A stretch of 64,000 bases of DNA from Marmoricola endophyticus. GTDB lineage: Bacteria; Actinomycetota; Actinomycetes; Propionibacteriales; Nocardioidaceae. Positions within the stretch are counted from its first letter, which is position 1; every line of letters starts with the position of its first letter. The notes below the pieces were generated by a model. The model searched no databases, was not told where the DNA came from, and worked only from the letters and a program-made list of their open reading frames with translations. Below are positions 10,589 to 18,991 of the stretch, piece after piece. The translations under genes were made by a program, and so were the position numbers. The stretch is from the NCBI RefSeq assembly GCF_014644415.1, contig NZ_BMKQ01000001.1, positions 124,001 to 188,000 on the forward strand, written 5' to 3'.

Positions 10589-11250
10589 TGCCGGTCCCAC
10601 CCGGTGTGGTCCTCATGGGCGACCCGCGCGTCACCTCGCTGGCCGCCGTCGACAACGGCGAGCCGCTGGTCGACGTGCGCGACCTGGGCCTGCACGTGCA
10701 TCCCGACAAGAGCCAGCGCCACCCGGACTACTTCCTCCTCCGCGCGGGCGTCGCGGAGCGTCTCGGCCAGGCACGCCGGCTCCTGCCCGAGCCGTACGGG
10801 CTGCTGATCATCGAGGGCTACCGGCCCTTCGCCGTCCAGGAGGCCGCGTTCGACCGTCACCGGCGCCGTCTGGCCGACGCCGACCCCTCGCTGTCGGACC
10901 ACGACGTGTTCATGGCCGCCAGCCAGTACGTCTCGCCGCCCGCCGTCGCACCCCACGTCTCGGGCGCGGCCGTCGACCTGACCCTCGTCGACGAGTCCGG
11001 GACCCGGCTGGACATGGGCACCGAGGTCGACGCGACGCCCGAGGAGAGCGGCGGCGCCTGCTACTTCGCGGCGACCAGCATCTCCGAGACCGGTCGGCGC
11101 CACCGCGAGGTCCTGGCGGCGGCACTGGGCGGAGCCGGCCTGGTCAACTACCCGACCGAGTGGTGGCACTGGTCGTACGGCGACCGCTACTGGGCGCTGG
11201 TCACCGGCGCGCCCGAGGCGATCTACGGTCCCGTCGGGTCGTGTGCCTGA
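10588..11250 (+). CDS. D-alanyl-D-alanine dipeptidase-like protein (VanX/DdpX, M15D)
   Basis: 220 aa. The motifs of the M15D zinc dipeptidases are present: EGYRP (transition-state arginine), HVSGAAVDLTL (His and Asp zinc ligands) and TEWWHWSYGD (catalytic Glu and zinc His). These enzymes hydrolyse D-Ala-D-Ala. No signal peptide is visible, which fits a cytoplasmic enzyme. No vanH or vanA genes are nearby, so peptidoglycan turnover rather than glycopeptide resistance is the safer reading. Confidence 0.88.
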   Translation: MPVPPGVVLMGDPRVTSLAAVDNGEPLVDVRDLGLHVHPDKSQRHPDYFLLRAGVAERLGQARRLLPEPYGLLIIEGYRPFAVQEAAFDRHRRRLADADPSLSDHDVFMAASQYVSPPAVAPHVSGAAVDLTLVDESGTRLDMGTEVDATPEESGGACYFAATSISETGRRHREVLAAALGGAGLVNYPTEWWHWSYGDRYWALVTGAPEAIYGPVGSCA

Positions 11251-11285
11251 GGTGATGCCCTGGGGTCATCTCAGGCGCACGACCC
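11236..11285 (+). terminator. strong hairpin terminator after the dipeptidase gene
   Basis: Two 16-nt arms (11236-11251 and 11270-11285) pair at 15 of 16 positions plus one G-U. Three further inner pairs (TGA/TCA) surround a short loop. The arms include the dipeptidase stop codon. There is no T-run, as is usual for high-GC actinobacterial terminators. It separates the housekeeping run from the tms operon. Confidence 0.65.
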
Positions 11286-11311
11286 GTGTGGATGCCGTCG
11301 GCGGGCAGGTC

Positions 11312-11317
11312 TACGCT
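11312..11317 (+). promoter_or_regulatory. -10 box (TACGCT) of the tms operon
   Basis: TACGCT ends 8 nt before the GTG at 11326, which predicts a leaderless tmsA-tmsB transcript. Confidence 0.5.
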
Positions 11318-11325
11318 GGCTGGCT

Positions 11326-12720
11326 GTGGCAGAGGTGGGACGGGAGCGGCACGAGCAGGCCGTCGCAAGGCTCAAGGCGTCGTACGACGCCATCGCTCCG
11401 GGCCAGCGGGTACGCCTCGCGAAGCGGACGTCGAACCTCTTCCGGCCCCGCGACGCGGTGCAGACCCCGGGGCTCGACGTCAGCGGCCTGACGGGTGTGA
11501 TCTCCGTCGACCCGCAGGCTCGCACGGCCGACGTCCAGGGCATGTGCACCTACGAGGACCTCGTCGACGCGACCCTCCAGCACGGGCTGATCCCGCTGGT
11601 GGTGCCGCAGCTGCGCACGATCACCCTCGGCGGCGCGGTCACCGGCATGGGGATCGAGTCGACGTCGTTCCGCAACGGGCTGCCGCACGAGTCGGTCCTG
11701 GAGATGGACGTCTTCACCGGCGCGGGCGAGGTGGTCACCGCCACGCCCGACAACGAGCACGCGCAGCTGTTCGCGACGTTCCCCAACTCGTACGGCTCGC
11801 TCGGCTACGCGACCAGGCTCCGCATCGAGCTCGAGCCGATCGCGCCGCTGGTCGAGCTGCAGCACCTCCGCTTCGACGACATGGGCCTGCTGGCCAAGAC
11901 GATCGGGGAGATCGTCGACACGAGGGAGTACGACGGCCGGCGCGTCGACGGCCTGGACGGCGTCTTCTTCGAGCCGGGCGAGGCGTACCTCACGCTCGCC
12001 CGCTGGCGCGAGGAGCCGGCGCCCGGCGCACAGACCTCGGACTACACCAGGGACCGGATCTTCTACCAGTCGCTGCAGCACCGCGAGACCGACCTGCTGA
12101 CCGCCTACGACTACCTGTGGCGCTGGGACACCGACTGGTTCTGGTGCTCGGGTGCGTTCGGGCTGAAGAACCCCGTCGTCCGTGCGCTGTGGCCGCGGCG
12201 CTGGAAGCGCAGCGACGTCTACCACAAGCTGGTCGGGCTGGACACGAAGTACGGCGTCGCCGACTTCCTCGACCGCCGGGCCGGGCGGCCGAAGCGCGAG
12301 AAGGTCATCCAGGACATCGAGGTGCCCGTCGAGCGGCTGCCCGAGTTCCTGGAGTGGTTCGACGACTCCGTGGGCATGCGGCCGGTGTGGCTGTGCCCGC
12401 TCCGGCTGCGCGACACGCCGGAGACCCCGGCGCACGCGTGGCCGTCGTACCCGCTCGAGGCGGGGACCACCTACGTCAACGCCGGTTTCTGGGGCACCGT
12501 CCACGTCGGTCCCGAGGCGGCGCAGGCGCCGACCAACCGTGCGATCGAGCGCGAGGTGCGCGCTCTCGGCGGCCACAAGTCCCTCTACAGCGAGGCCTTC
12601 TACGACCGGAGCGAGTTCGACCGGCTCTACGGCGGGCCCAACCTCGAGGCCGTCAAGGGCGTCTACGACCCCGACGGCCGATTCCCCACCCTCTACGACA
12701 AGGCGGTACGACGCGGATGA
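11326..12720 (+). CDS. tmsA: FAD-binding oxidoreductase, probable 10-methylene-stearate reductase
   Basis: 464 aa. An FAD_binding_4 (PCMH-type) fold is shown by VQGMCTYEDLVDATLQHGLIPLVVPQLRTITLGGAVTGMGIES, like DHCR24 relatives. The gene overlaps a downstream cyclopropane-synthase-like methyltransferase by 4 bp. This pairing is known from mycobacteria and other actinobacteria (TmsA/BfaA with TmsB/BfaB). There the reductase saturates the 10-methylene intermediate to give 10-methyl-branched fatty acids such as tuberculostearic acid. The function is inferred from family and pairing. Confidence 0.82.
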   Translation: MAEVGRERHEQAVARLKASYDAIAPGQRVRLAKRTSNLFRPRDAVQTPGLDVSGLTGVISVDPQARTADVQGMCTYEDLVDATLQHGLIPLVVPQLRTITLGGAVTGMGIESTSFRNGLPHESVLEMDVFTGAGEVVTATPDNEHAQLFATFPNSYGSLGYATRLRIELEPIAPLVELQHLRFDDMGLLAKTIGEIVDTREYDGRRVDGLDGVFFEPGEAYLTLARWREEPAPGAQTSDYTRDRIFYQSLQHRETDLLTAYDYLWRWDTDWFWCSGAFGLKNPVVRALWPRRWKRSDVYHKLVGLDTKYGVADFLDRRAGRPKREKVIQDIEVPVERLPEFLEWFDDSVGMRPVWLCPLRLRDTPETPAHAWPSYPLEAGTTYVNAGFWGTVHVGPEAAQAPTNRAIEREVRALGGHKSLYSEAFYDRSEFDRLYGGPNLEAVKGVYDPDGRFPTLYDKAVRRG

Positions 12721-14039
12721 CCGACATGAAGACCCGACCCGGTGAGCCCCGCAGCACCGGCTCCGACCAGCTGTCCATCGGCGCCCTGGTCGACCGGCTG
12801 CTCAAGGGCGGCATGCCGCTGCGCTTCACCGCGTACGACGGCTCCTCCGCCGGCCCGGAGGACTCCCCGGTCGGACTGCACCTGGCCAACGAGCGTGGCC
12901 TGCGCTACCTGCTGACCGCGCCGGGCGACCTCGGGCTGGCGCGGGCGTACGTCGCCGGCGACCTGCAGATCTCCGGCACCCACCCCGGCAACCCCTACCC
13001 GGCGATCTCCGCGCTCAAGGAGCACACCCACTTCGAGATGCCGCCCCCCGCCGAGCTGCTGCGCATGCTGCGCCACGTCGGGCTGTCCAACCTCGTGCCG
13101 CCGCCCCCGCCGCCGCAGGAGATGATGCCGCGCTGGCGCCGTCTGATGGAGGGCGTGCGGCACTCCATGACCCGCGACGCCGAGGCGATCCACCACCACT
13201 ACGACGTCTCCAACCGGTTCTACGAGCTGGTCCTCGGCCCGTCGATGACCTACACCTGCGCCTGCTTCCCGAGCGAGACCGCGACGCTGGAGGAGGCGCA
13301 GTTCTTCAAGTACGACCTCGTCGCGCGCAAGCTCGGTCTGCAGGCCGGCCAGCGGCTGCTCGACGTCGGCTGCGGCTGGGGCGGCATGGTCCGCCACGCC
13401 GCCAAGGAGTACGGCGTCAAGGCCATCGGCGTCACCCTCTCCGAGCAGCAGGCCGAGTGGGGGCAGGCGAGGATCAGGAGCGAGGGGCTCGAGGACCTCG
13501 CCGAGATCCGGTTCATGGACTACCGCGACGTGCCCGAGGGCGAGTTCGACGCGATCTCCTCGATCGGGCTGACCGAGCACATCGGCATCAAGAACTACCC
13601 CGCGTACTTCACGGCCCTGCGCGACAAGCTCAAGGACCACGGCCGGCTGCTCAACCACTGCATCACCCGCGCGGACAACCGCTCGGACGGCGGCGCGGGC
13701 GCGTTCATCGACCGGTACGTCTTCCCCGACGGGGAGCTCACCGGCTCCGGACGGATCATCTCCACGATGCAGGACCTCGGGCTCGAGGTGCGTCACGAGG
13801 AGAACCTCCGCGAGCACTACGCGATGACGCTCGCCGGCTGGTGTCGCAACCTCGAGGACAACTGGGACGAGTGCGTCGCCGAGGTGGGCGAGGGCACGGC
13901 GCGGGTGTGGGGCTTGTACATGGCCGGCTCGCAGGTCGGCTTCGAGATCAACGAGATCCAGCTGCACCAGGTGCTCGCGGTGAAGCCGGACGCCTCGGGT
14001 CGTGCGGACTTCCCGCTGCGACCCACCTGGCTGTCCTAG
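12717..14039 (+). CDS. tmsB: SAM-dependent fatty-acid methyltransferase (CFA-synthase family)
   Basis: 440 aa. The C-terminal two thirds are a cyclopropane-fatty-acid-synthase fold: HHYDVSNRFYELVLGPSMTYTCACF, then the SAM site LLDVGCGWGG, then EHIGIKNYPAYF and a GSQVGFEINEIQLHQVLAV end. The N-terminal 150 residues form the accessory domain typical of this branch, with a proline run (PPPPPPQE). It is expected to methylate the double bond of oleoyl phospholipids. The ATGA overlap with tmsA indicates coupling. Confidence 0.85.
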   Translation: MTDMKTRPGEPRSTGSDQLSIGALVDRLLKGGMPLRFTAYDGSSAGPEDSPVGLHLANERGLRYLLTAPGDLGLARAYVAGDLQISGTHPGNPYPAISALKEHTHFEMPPPAELLRMLRHVGLSNLVPPPPPPQEMMPRWRRLMEGVRHSMTRDAEAIHHHYDVSNRFYELVLGPSMTYTCACFPSETATLEEAQFFKYDLVARKLGLQAGQRLLDVGCGWGGMVRHAAKEYGVKAIGVTLSEQQAEWGQARIRSEGLEDLAEIRFMDYRDVPEGEFDAISSIGLTEHIGIKNYPAYFTALRDKLKDHGRLLNHCITRADNRSDGGAGAFIDRYVFPDGELTGSGRIISTMQDLGLEVRHEENLREHYAMTLAGWCRNLEDNWDECVAEVGEGTARVWGLYMAGSQVGFEINEIQLHQVLAVKPDASGRADFPLRPTWLS

Positions 14040-14042
14040 TCT
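14037..14042 (+). promoter_or_regulatory. -10 box (TAGTCT) of the GH43-like gene
   Basis: TAGTCT includes the tmsB stop codon and ends 9 nt before the GTG at 14052. A leaderless start is likely. Confidence 0.45.
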
Positions 14043-14051
14043 CTCCCCACC

Positions 14052-15077
14052 GTGCTCACACTCCGCTCCCGCCTGCTCGCCGCCCTCGCCACCGTCGTGG
14101 CGGGGGCGGCGCTGGTGGTGCTGCCCGGGTCGCAGCCCGCGGTCGGAGCGGGCGGGGTGCCGCAGGTGAGCGGGGCGCGCTACGTCGGCGACTTCCCGGA
14201 CCCGTCGGTGGTCCGGGCGGGCAACACCTACTACGCGTACGCCACGAACACCTCGAACCTGAACCTGCCGACGGTCAAGTCCACCGACCTGAAGACCTGG
14301 GCGGCGGTCGGCGACGCCCTGCCCCGCGCGGTCGGGTGGGCGCGCTCGGTGCGGATCGGCGGGCGGACCGTGTCGCGCACGTGGGCACCGGACGTCGCCT
14401 GGGTCCGTGACCACTTCGTCGCGGCGTACGCCGTCCCCGTCTCCGGCGGCTCGAAGCCCAAGCGCTGCCTCACTCTCGCGACCTCCTCCTCGGCCGCGGG
14501 CCCCTTCACCGACAGCTCCTCGGGTCCGCTGGTCTGCCCGTCCGACCAGGGTGCGATCGACCCGCAGGTGTACGTCGCCGGGCGCACGCCGTACCTGCTG
14601 TGGAAGACCGAGGGCGTCGTCGGCCGCGCACCGACCCGGCTCTGGTCGCGCCGGCTCGACGCCGAGGGCACCGGCTTCGCGGACGGCTCCAGCGCGACCG
14701 AGCTGCTGCACACCGAGCTGTCCTGGGAGGGCAACGTCATCGAGAACCCGGCGATGATCCGGGTCAACGGGCTGACGTACCTCTTCTACTCCGCCAACGA
14801 GTACCGCGCCGCCGACTACGCCGTCGGGTACGCCGTCTGCCGTGGGCCGTCCGGCCCGTGCGAGCGACCGAGCACCCGCCCGCTCCTGGCCAGCGGAGGC
14901 GGCGTCGAGGGCCCCGGAGGCCCGTCGCCGGTGATGGGGCCCGACGGTCGGCTGATGATGGCGTACGCCGCCTGGGACGCCGGTCGGATCGGCTACCCGC
15001 GGTACGGCCGGCGGCTGCACACCGCGACGCTGGCGATCGGCGAGGACGGCCGCCTGCGGGTCACCGACCGTGGCTGA
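14052..15077 (+). CDS. secreted glycoside hydrolase family 43-like protein
   Basis: 341 aa. An N-terminal signal peptide (about 1-33, [20 protein letters not shown]) precedes a five-bladed beta-propeller-type sequence. FPDPSVVRAGNTYYAYAT gives the probable catalytic base Asp50, and NVIENPAMIRVNGLTYLFYS and VEGPGGPSPVMGPDGRLMMAYAAW supply the other conserved acidic positions. GH43 enzymes cleave arabinan, xylan or related polysaccharides outside the cell. The substrate is not predictable. The end overlaps the next gene by 8 bp. Confidence 0.8.
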   Translation: MLTLRSRLLAALATVVAGAALVVLPGSQPAVGAGGVPQVSGARYVGDFPDPSVVRAGNTYYAYATNTSNLNLPTVKSTDLKTWAAVGDALPRAVGWARSVRIGGRTVSRTWAPDVAWVRDHFVAAYAVPVSGGSKPKRCLTLATSSSAAGPFTDSSSGPLVCPSDQGAIDPQVYVAGRTPYLLWKTEGVVGRAPTRLWSRRLDAEGTGFADGSSATELLHTELSWEGNVIENPAMIRVNGLTYLFYSANEYRAADYAVGYAVCRGPSGPCERPSTRPLLASGGGVEGPGGPSPVMGPDGRLMMAYAAWDAGRIGYPRYGRRLHTATLAIGEDGRLRVTDRG

Positions 15078-15804
15078 GCGCCCGGGCGAGCCGGTCCCGG
15101 CGCGGGTCGTCGAGCGGACCGTGCTCAGCGACCACCTGGTGCGGCTCGTCCTCGAGCCGAGGCAGGAGTGGACCTCGACCGGCGTGCTCGACGAGTGGGT
15201 CGCGCTGCGGCTGCCCGACCAGTTCCAGACCCGCTACTACACCGTCCGCGCCGCCCGTGGAGGGCGGATCGTGGTGGACGTCGTCGTGCACGCCGAGGGC
15301 CTCGTGACGCGGTGGGCCCAGACCGACTGCGTGGGTCAGGACGTCGGCGTCTCGGCGCCGAAGGGCTCGTACGCCGCGCCCGAGGACGCCGGGTGGCTGG
15401 TGCTGGTGGGCGACCTGACGGCGCTGCCGGCGATCGCCCGGGTCGTCGAGGAGACCACCGACCTCCCGGGCCGCCCACGGGTCCTCCTCGAGGTGCCGGC
15501 CGGGACGCGGCAGTCGTACCCGGACCTGGACGAGGCCCGCGCCGACGTCACCTGGCTGGAGCCTCCGGGCCCGGACGAGTCCGCGCTGGCCGAGGTGGTG
15601 GCCGGCATCGACTGGCCCGAGGGGCCGGGCTACTTCTGGATGGCGGGGGAGTCCGCGCAGATGCGCGAGATCCGGCGCCACCTGCGCCGCGACGTCGGGT
15701 TCGGCACCGACCGCTTCGACGTGATGGGCTACTGGTCGCAGGGGCGGGCACGGCAGACCCGTCGGGTCGACCCGCGTCCCGCGCACGAGAGGAGTCCCGA
15801 GTGA
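15070..15804 (+). CDS. siderophore-interacting protein (flavin reductase-like)
   Basis: 244 aa. The FAD-binding motif RYYTVR (about 58-63) and the C-terminal MAGESAQMREIRRHL define the SIP family, whose members reduce ferric siderophores with NAD(P)H. No siderophore gene is adjacent. The GTG lies inside the end of the GH43 gene, and its stop overlaps the era start (GTGA), so all three may be on one transcript. Confidence 0.88.
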   Translation: MAERPGEPVPARVVERTVLSDHLVRLVLEPRQEWTSTGVLDEWVALRLPDQFQTRYYTVRAARGGRIVVDVVVHAEGLVTRWAQTDCVGQDVGVSAPKGSYAAPEDAGWLVLVGDLTALPAIARVVEETTDLPGRPRVLLEVPAGTRQSYPDLDEARADVTWLEPPGPDESALAEVVAGIDWPEGPGYFWMAGESAQMREIRRHLRRDVGFGTDRFDVMGYWSQGRARQTRRVDPRPAHERSPE

Positions 15805-16721
15805 CGCCTGAGTTCCGCTCCGGCTTCGCCTGCTTCGTCGGGCGCCCGAACGCCGGCAAGTCGACGCTGACCAACGCGATCGTGGGGCAGAAGGTGGCGA
15901 TCACGTCGTCGCGGCCGCAGACCACGCGGACGACCGTGCGCGGCATCGTGCACCGCCCGGACGTCCAGCTGATCCTCGTCGACACCCCTGGCCTGCACCG
16001 GCCGCGCACCCTGCTCGGCGAGCGGCTCAACGACCTCGTCCGCACCACCTGGGCGGAGGTCGACGTCGTCGCCGTGTGCTTCCCCTGCGACCAGAAGATC
16101 GGCCCGGGGGACAGGTACCTCGTCGCCGAGCTGGCCAAGGTGGGCCGTACGACGACGCTCGCCGTGGCCACCAAGACCGACCTCGCCGACCCGCAGCGGG
16201 TCGCCGAGCACCTGCTGGACATCGCCGAGCTGGGCCGCGAGACCGGCACCGACTGGGCGGAGATCGTGCCGGTCTCGGCGACCTCCGGCGACCAGGTCGA
16301 CCTGCTCACCGACCTGCTCGCCCAGCGGATGCCGCCGGGGCCGGCGTTCTACCCCGACGGCGAGCTCACCGACGCGCCCGAGGAGTCGATCGTGGCCGAG
16401 CTGGTCCGTGAGGCGGCGCTGGAGGGCGTGCGCGACGAGCTGCCGCACTCGATCGCCGTCGTCGTGGAGGAGATGGGGCTGCGCGAGGACCGGCCCGAGG
16501 ACAAGCCGCTGCTGGACATCCACGCGATCGTCTACGTCGAGCGCGACTCCCAGAAGGGGATCGTCATCGGCCGCAAGGGCGCCCGTCTCAAGCAGGTCGG
16601 TGCGGACGCCCGCCGCCAGATCGAGGCGATGCTGGGCACCCCGGCCTACCTGGAGCTGCGGGTGAAGGTCGCCAAGGACTGGCAGCGCAACCCCAAGCAG
16701 CTGCGACGCCTGGGCTTCTGA
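15801..16721 (+). CDS. era: GTPase Era
   Basis: 306 aa. The GTPase motifs are G1 GRPNAGKST, G2/G3 TTRTTVRG and DTPGLHRP, and G4 TKTD. The C-terminal KH domain has GIVIGRKGARLKQVGADARRQIEAMLG. Era binds the 3' end of 16S rRNA during 30S assembly. It normally follows ybeY, the CNNM gene and the deaminase-like gene directly. Here about 5 kb of other genes separate it from them. Confidence 0.97.
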   Translation: MTPEFRSGFACFVGRPNAGKSTLTNAIVGQKVAITSSRPQTTRTTVRGIVHRPDVQLILVDTPGLHRPRTLLGERLNDLVRTTWAEVDVVAVCFPCDQKIGPGDRYLVAELAKVGRTTTLAVATKTDLADPQRVAEHLLDIAELGRETGTDWAEIVPVSATSGDQVDLLTDLLAQRMPPGPAFYPDGELTDAPEESIVAELVREAALEGVRDELPHSIAVVVEEMGLREDRPEDKPLLDIHAIVYVERDSQKGIVIGRKGARLKQVGADARRQIEAMLGTPAYLELRVKVAKDWQRNPKQLRRLGF

Positions 16722-16728
16722 GCGGAGG

Positions 16729-17592
16729 TCAGCTCGGCACCCAGCACAGGCCCCAGCGCTGGCCGGACTGCCAGTCCTCCTTGGTGGGCCACTGGAAGGA
16801 CCAGGTGAAGCTCAACGGGTCGTCGGCCCGGTCGGCCGCCTCGTCCTTGCAGCGGGCGTCGGCGTCCTTGCCCGCCGCCTTGCCGAGGTAGGCGGCGTCC
16901 TCGGGCAGGTCCACGCTGGAGATCGCCTCCCAGGTGTGCTTCTGGTCGCAGGTGACGCGCTTGAAGGCCGGCTTGTCCGGCGCCGCCGTGCCGCAGGTGG
17001 CCAGCTTGTCGCCACGAGGCGTGCCCAGCGCGTCCTTCATCCGGGTCGGGAGCGACGCCAGGGTGTCCTCGGAGCGTACGGCCACGGCGTCGCAGCGGTA
17101 CCAGCTCGCGCCGGCGTCCGACTGCTGCAGCGTCGGGCTGAACCAGATCGCGCGGACCCGGCTGAGCCGGCGCTGCTCGGTGTCGCCGCCGACGTACGCG
17201 TCCACCTTCGCCGGGCAGGCCTGGGCGATCCGCTGCTGCACCCGGTCGGAGTCGACGGCCAGCAGGTGCCCGTCCTGGTACGGGTCGATGGTGCCGACGT
17301 ACGCCGTCTGGGTGGTGTGCGGCTGACTGCAGTCGACCGGCTGGTCGTCGGAGACCGCGGCCGTGGCGTCGCCGTAGTCCATCCGGTAGCACTCGCCGAC
17401 CCGGGGCGTCCGTGGCGGCGTGCTCGAGGACGCGCTCGCGGACGGGGCCGCCGAGGACGCGCTGGTGTCCGCCGAGGACGGGGCTCGGGTGGTCGCGACG
17501 TCGGCGTCGGAGGTCGAGCCCGCGCAGGCGGTCGCGCCGAGCAGGGTCGCGGCGGCCAGCACGGTGCCGGCCTTCGTACGGAGGAGGCTCAT
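16729..17592 (-). CDS. septum-formation-family lipoprotein (copy 1)
   Basis: 287 aa. A signal peptide with a lipobox-like ATAC (Cys23) is followed by a Ser/Ala/Thr-rich linker (about 25-65). A cysteine-containing domain then has VGECYRMDYGD, PVDCSQPHTTQTAYVG, WYRCDAV, ATCGT, VTCDQKHTWEAIS and WGLCWVP. Paired Cys, an HT or HTW motif and a terminal C-W suit the septum-formation domain seen in actinobacterial envelope proteins. A paralogue lies immediately upstream on the same strand. The exact role is unknown. Confidence 0.75.
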   Translation of the reverse strand: MSLLRTKAGTVLAAATLLGATACAGSTSDADVATTRAPSSADTSASSAAPSASASSSTPPRTPRVGECYRMDYGDATAAVSDDQPVDCSQPHTTQTAYVGTIDPYQDGHLLAVDSDRVQQRIAQACPAKVDAYVGGDTEQRRLSRVRAIWFSPTLQQSDAGASWYRCDAVAVRSEDTLASLPTRMKDALGTPRGDKLATCGTAAPDKPAFKRVTCDQKHTWEAISSVDLPEDAAYLGKAAGKDADARCKDEAADRADDPLSFTWSFQWPTKEDWQSGQRWGLCWVPS

Positions 17593-17601
17593 GGGGGGTC
17601 C

Positions 17602-18453
17602 TCAGGTCGTGGTGCGCGCCCAGCACACTGAGCGCCGGTTGCCGGTCTGCCACTCGGCCTGCCCGAGGACCGTGGTGGCGTAGTCGAAGTCCTCGACCGG
17701 GTACTTCAGGTAGGCGCGCACGGAGTCCGAGCAGTACTCACTGCTCCGGACCTGGGCGAGGCGCTCACCGATCCAGCGGTCCCGGGGACCACCGAGCTTG
17801 ATCGTGGTCACCGCCCGCCAGTCGTGGTCGGTCGAGCAGGGCACCTTGGCGGAGCCCTTGAACGTGGTCCCGCGAGCGCACAGCGTCCACTCCTGGTGCG
17901 GCGACGTGGTCGGGTCCCCGGCCAGGTAGCCGCGTGCGGTCGTGGGGAGCGCGGTCAGCTCGGCCTTCGCGCCGGAGTCGGCGCCGGCGGCCACGCCGGG
18001 GCCGCCGACGAGGTCGCAGCGGTACCAGCGCTTGCCCGCCTTCCAGTCGCTCGGCGAGGGCCGGAACCAGGCCCAGCCGAACAGCGAGCGCAGCGCGGCC
18101 GAGTCGTCGCCACCGAGGAAGCGGAGGTACGCCGTCCCGCAGGTGTCGTACATGTACCTGCCGAGGACCCTCGCGTCGTAGCCCGCGGCGGCGACGGCGT
18201 CCGGGAACTCGCCGACCGCGAACGTCTGCGCCGTGTGCACCTCCTCGCACGCGACGACGGGGGTGTCGTCGGAGCTCTGCGCGAGATCCTCCGCCGTGAG
18301 GTCGCGGCACTCGCCGGCCTTCGGCGCCGCCGTGCCCGCGCTGCGCTCGCCGATCCGGTCGTCGTCCCCGCCGTCCGCGCAGGCGCCGAGCAGCACCGTG
18401 AGCGCGAGTGTGGTCGCGATCAGGCTGGCGGCGCTGGCAGGGGAGGAGGACAT
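17602..18453 (-). CDS. septum-formation-family lipoprotein (copy 2)
   Basis: 283 aa, a paralogue of its neighbour. Lipobox LLGAC (Cys25), then AGECRDLTAEDLA, VVACEEVHTAQTFAVGEFP, WYRCDLVGG, WTLCARG, VPCSTDHDWRAVTTIKLGG and a RSVCWARTTT end. The same spacing of cysteines and the EVHTAQT/HDWRAV motifs appear in both copies. The pair is separated by only 9 bp and probably cotranscribed. Both are expected outside the membrane with disulfides. A -10 box lies 9 nt before the ATG. Confidence 0.75.
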   Translation of the reverse strand: MSSSPASAASLIATTLALTVLLGACADGGDDDRIGERSAGTAAPKAGECRDLTAEDLAQSSDDTPVVACEEVHTAQTFAVGEFPDAVAAAGYDARVLGRYMYDTCGTAYLRFLGGDDSAALRSLFGWAWFRPSPSDWKAGKRWYRCDLVGGPGVAAGADSGAKAELTALPTTARGYLAGDPTTSPHQEWTLCARGTTFKGSAKVPCSTDHDWRAVTTIKLGGPRDRWIGERLAQVRSSEYCSDSVRAYLKYPVEDFDYATTVLGQAEWQTGNRRSVCWARTTT

Positions 18454-18462
18454 GGCGGCGCC

Positions 18463-18468
18463 AGGCTA
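18463..18468 (-). promoter_or_regulatory. -10 box (TAGCCT) of the lipoprotein pair
   Basis: TAGCCT on the minus strand ends 9 nt before the ATG at 18453, consistent with a leaderless transcript. Confidence 0.45.
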
Positions 18469-18492
18469 TCGGCCGACCGGTAGGTCCGGCCG

Positions 18493-18978
18493 TCAGTCCA
18501 TCAGCAGCGCCGCGAGCGTGCCGCCGAGCTCGTACGCCGCCTCACGCTCGGCGTCGCCCACGTCACCGAGCACCGAGAGCACCTCCGCGGACTGCTTCCA
18601 CGCCAGCGCCTGCACGATCGAGGTCACGGAGCGGACGGCACCCTCGGTGTCGTACCTGCCGTGGACCCACAGGGCGTACGGCTTCGGCGCGCCCGCGCCG
18701 TCGGCCGCCGAGCCGTCGTCGCTCAGCGCCCCGCCGGCCTCGAGGAAAATCGAGTCGAAGAAGTGCTTGAGCGCGCCGGACATGTAGCCGAAGTTGGCGG
18801 TGGTGCCGAGCAGGTAGCCGTCGGCGGCGAGCACGTCGTCCGCGGTGGCCTCCAGCGCCTCCTCGACCACGACCTCGACCCCCTCGATGGCGTCGTCGTT
18901 CGCGCCGGCCACCACCGCGTCGGTCAGCGACCGGACGGTCGGGGTGGGGGAGTGGTGGACGATCAGCAGACGAGCCAT
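18493..18978 (-). CDS. flavodoxin-fold NAD(P)H-dependent oxidoreductase
   Basis: 161 aa. LLIVHHSPTPTVRSLTDAVVAGA is the FMN phosphate-binding start of a flavodoxin fold, and TTANFGYMSGALKHFFDS is the second FMN-contact loop of the NADPH-dependent FMN reductase/WrbA superfamily. It is likely a soluble flavoprotein with an unknown electron acceptor. A TAGCCT box ends 7 nt before the ATG. OsmC, a peroxide-resistance family, lies just upstream on the same strand. Confidence 0.85.
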   Translation of the reverse strand: MARLLIVHHSPTPTVRSLTDAVVAGANDDAIEGVEVVVEEALEATADDVLAADGYLLGTTANFGYMSGALKHFFDSIFLEAGGALSDDGSAADGAGAPKPYALWVHGRYDTEGAVRSVTSIVQALAWKQSAEVLSVLGDVGDAEREAAYELGGTLAALLMD

Positions 18979-18985
18979 GAGCCCG

Positions 18986-18991
18986 AGGCTA
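18986..18991 (-). promoter_or_regulatory. -10 box (TAGCCT) of the flavodoxin-like gene
   Basis: TAGCCT ends 7 nt before the ATG at 18978 and overlaps the 3' end of the OsmC gene. Confidence 0.45.

Noticed and set aside
10588-11250. Glycopeptide-resistance (vanX) locus
   Set aside because: No vanH, vanA or vanRS genes lie nearby. The gene is probably a general D-Ala-D-Ala dipeptidase.
12693-15020. Long minus-strand open frame (775 codons) under tmsB and the GH43 gene
   Set aside because: High GC makes antisense frames open. It has no motif, while the plus-strand frames have catalytic residues.
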